From positions 186,001 to 250,000 of the forward strand of contig PLLP01000002.1 of assembly GCA_003141315.1 (NCBI GenBank): a stretch of 64,000 nt of DNA. The letters run 5' to 3'. How positions within the stretch are numbered: position 1 is the stretch's first letter; each line of letters opens with the position of its first letter. The position numbers and the translations under genes are program-made. This document shows, in pieces, positions 63,905 through 64,000 of the stretch. The stretch is from Phycisphaerales bacterium (GTDB lineage: Bacteria; Planctomycetota; Phycisphaerae; Sedimentisphaerales; Anaerobacaceae). The notes under the pieces were generated by a model. That model searched no databases. It was given only the letters and a program-made list of their open reading frames with translations, and was not told the origin of the DNA.

Positions 63905-64000
63905 GTAAAATTTACATATTTTTTGAGAAATTTTTTTTCCAAAGCTGAAAAATTGACATAATGGCTTTATTTACAGGAACATACAGAGGAAACTTTCAAC

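Overview
The window reads as chromosome from a diderm, probably anaerobic bacterium of the Planctomycetota, most likely a Phycisphaerae-type lineage. This is inferred from gene content. A PEP-CTERM secreted protein, a LamG/TPR secreted protein, LPS-type envelope genes (lptB, hldD), MurA, an oxygen-sensitive glycyl-radical enzyme with its activase, and McsA/McsB are found together. The protein style (Lys/Glu rich) and the many short intergenic repeats fit. No rRNA, tRNA, CRISPR array, prophage or transposase gene was found.

Layout. 1-8.5 kb: 3' end of coaC, a candidate two-hairpin small RNA, a very large SecA (minus), then an activase and glycyl-radical dehydratase with the active-site set of trans-4-hydroxyproline dehydratase, followed by a candidate minus-strand structured RNA. 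8.7-20.7 kb: rnr, a PAP2 phosphatase plus ArnT-like glycosyltransferase pair (minus), nrdR with an ATP-cone companion, an AsmA-like protein, a lipoprotein and murA (minus), a CPBP protease and a metallophosphoesterase. 20.7-26.2 kb: yidC-mnmE-dnaA with a cluster of DnaA-box-like sites, a probable replication origin. 26.5-40.6 kb: a DUF296 protein, a PEP-CTERM protein with a long leader, eno-ftsB (minus), a LamG/TPR protein followed by a sensor kinase and response regulator, coaD, a PTPS-family protein, mcsA-mcsB and folD (minus). 40.8-52.7 kb: a secreted TPR protein, a two-partner secretion pair (TpsB transporter, 1.7-kaa TpsA exoprotein) and three AT-rich secreted or periplasmic genes (minus). 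53-56.7 kb: a minus operon lptB-def-fmt-rsmB. 57-64 kb: hldD, hypotheticals, a nucleotidyltransferase module between two copies of a 35-bp sequence, tyrS, a membrane protein, and a xenobiotic-response-element (XRE) regulator plus membrane protein pair with a tandem operator.

The housekeeping genes are ordinary. The more unusual content is non-coding or repeat-derived. There are two candidate small RNAs with their own promoter-like and terminator-like signals, one with pyrimidine-rich loops complementary to Shine-Dalgarno sequences. An 85-bp inverted-repeat element lies just after three unrelated stop codons. GC-rich mini-palindromes sit between genes and also inside about seven coding sequences, where they add in-frame residues. 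A separate TTCGAC-type repeat occurs twice within one glycosyltransferase gene.

Several ordinary proteins are modified: SecA carries about five degenerate ~35-residue Trp-containing repeats, the ArnT-like protein has a tandem ~62-residue duplication, the PTPS-family protein has Lys where the QueD catalytic Cys would be, and a secreted TPR protein appears to start at ATT. Nothing here is a proven new system; the small-RNA locus, the mobile 85-bp element and the repeat-flanked nucleotidyltransferase module are the best candidates for follow-up.
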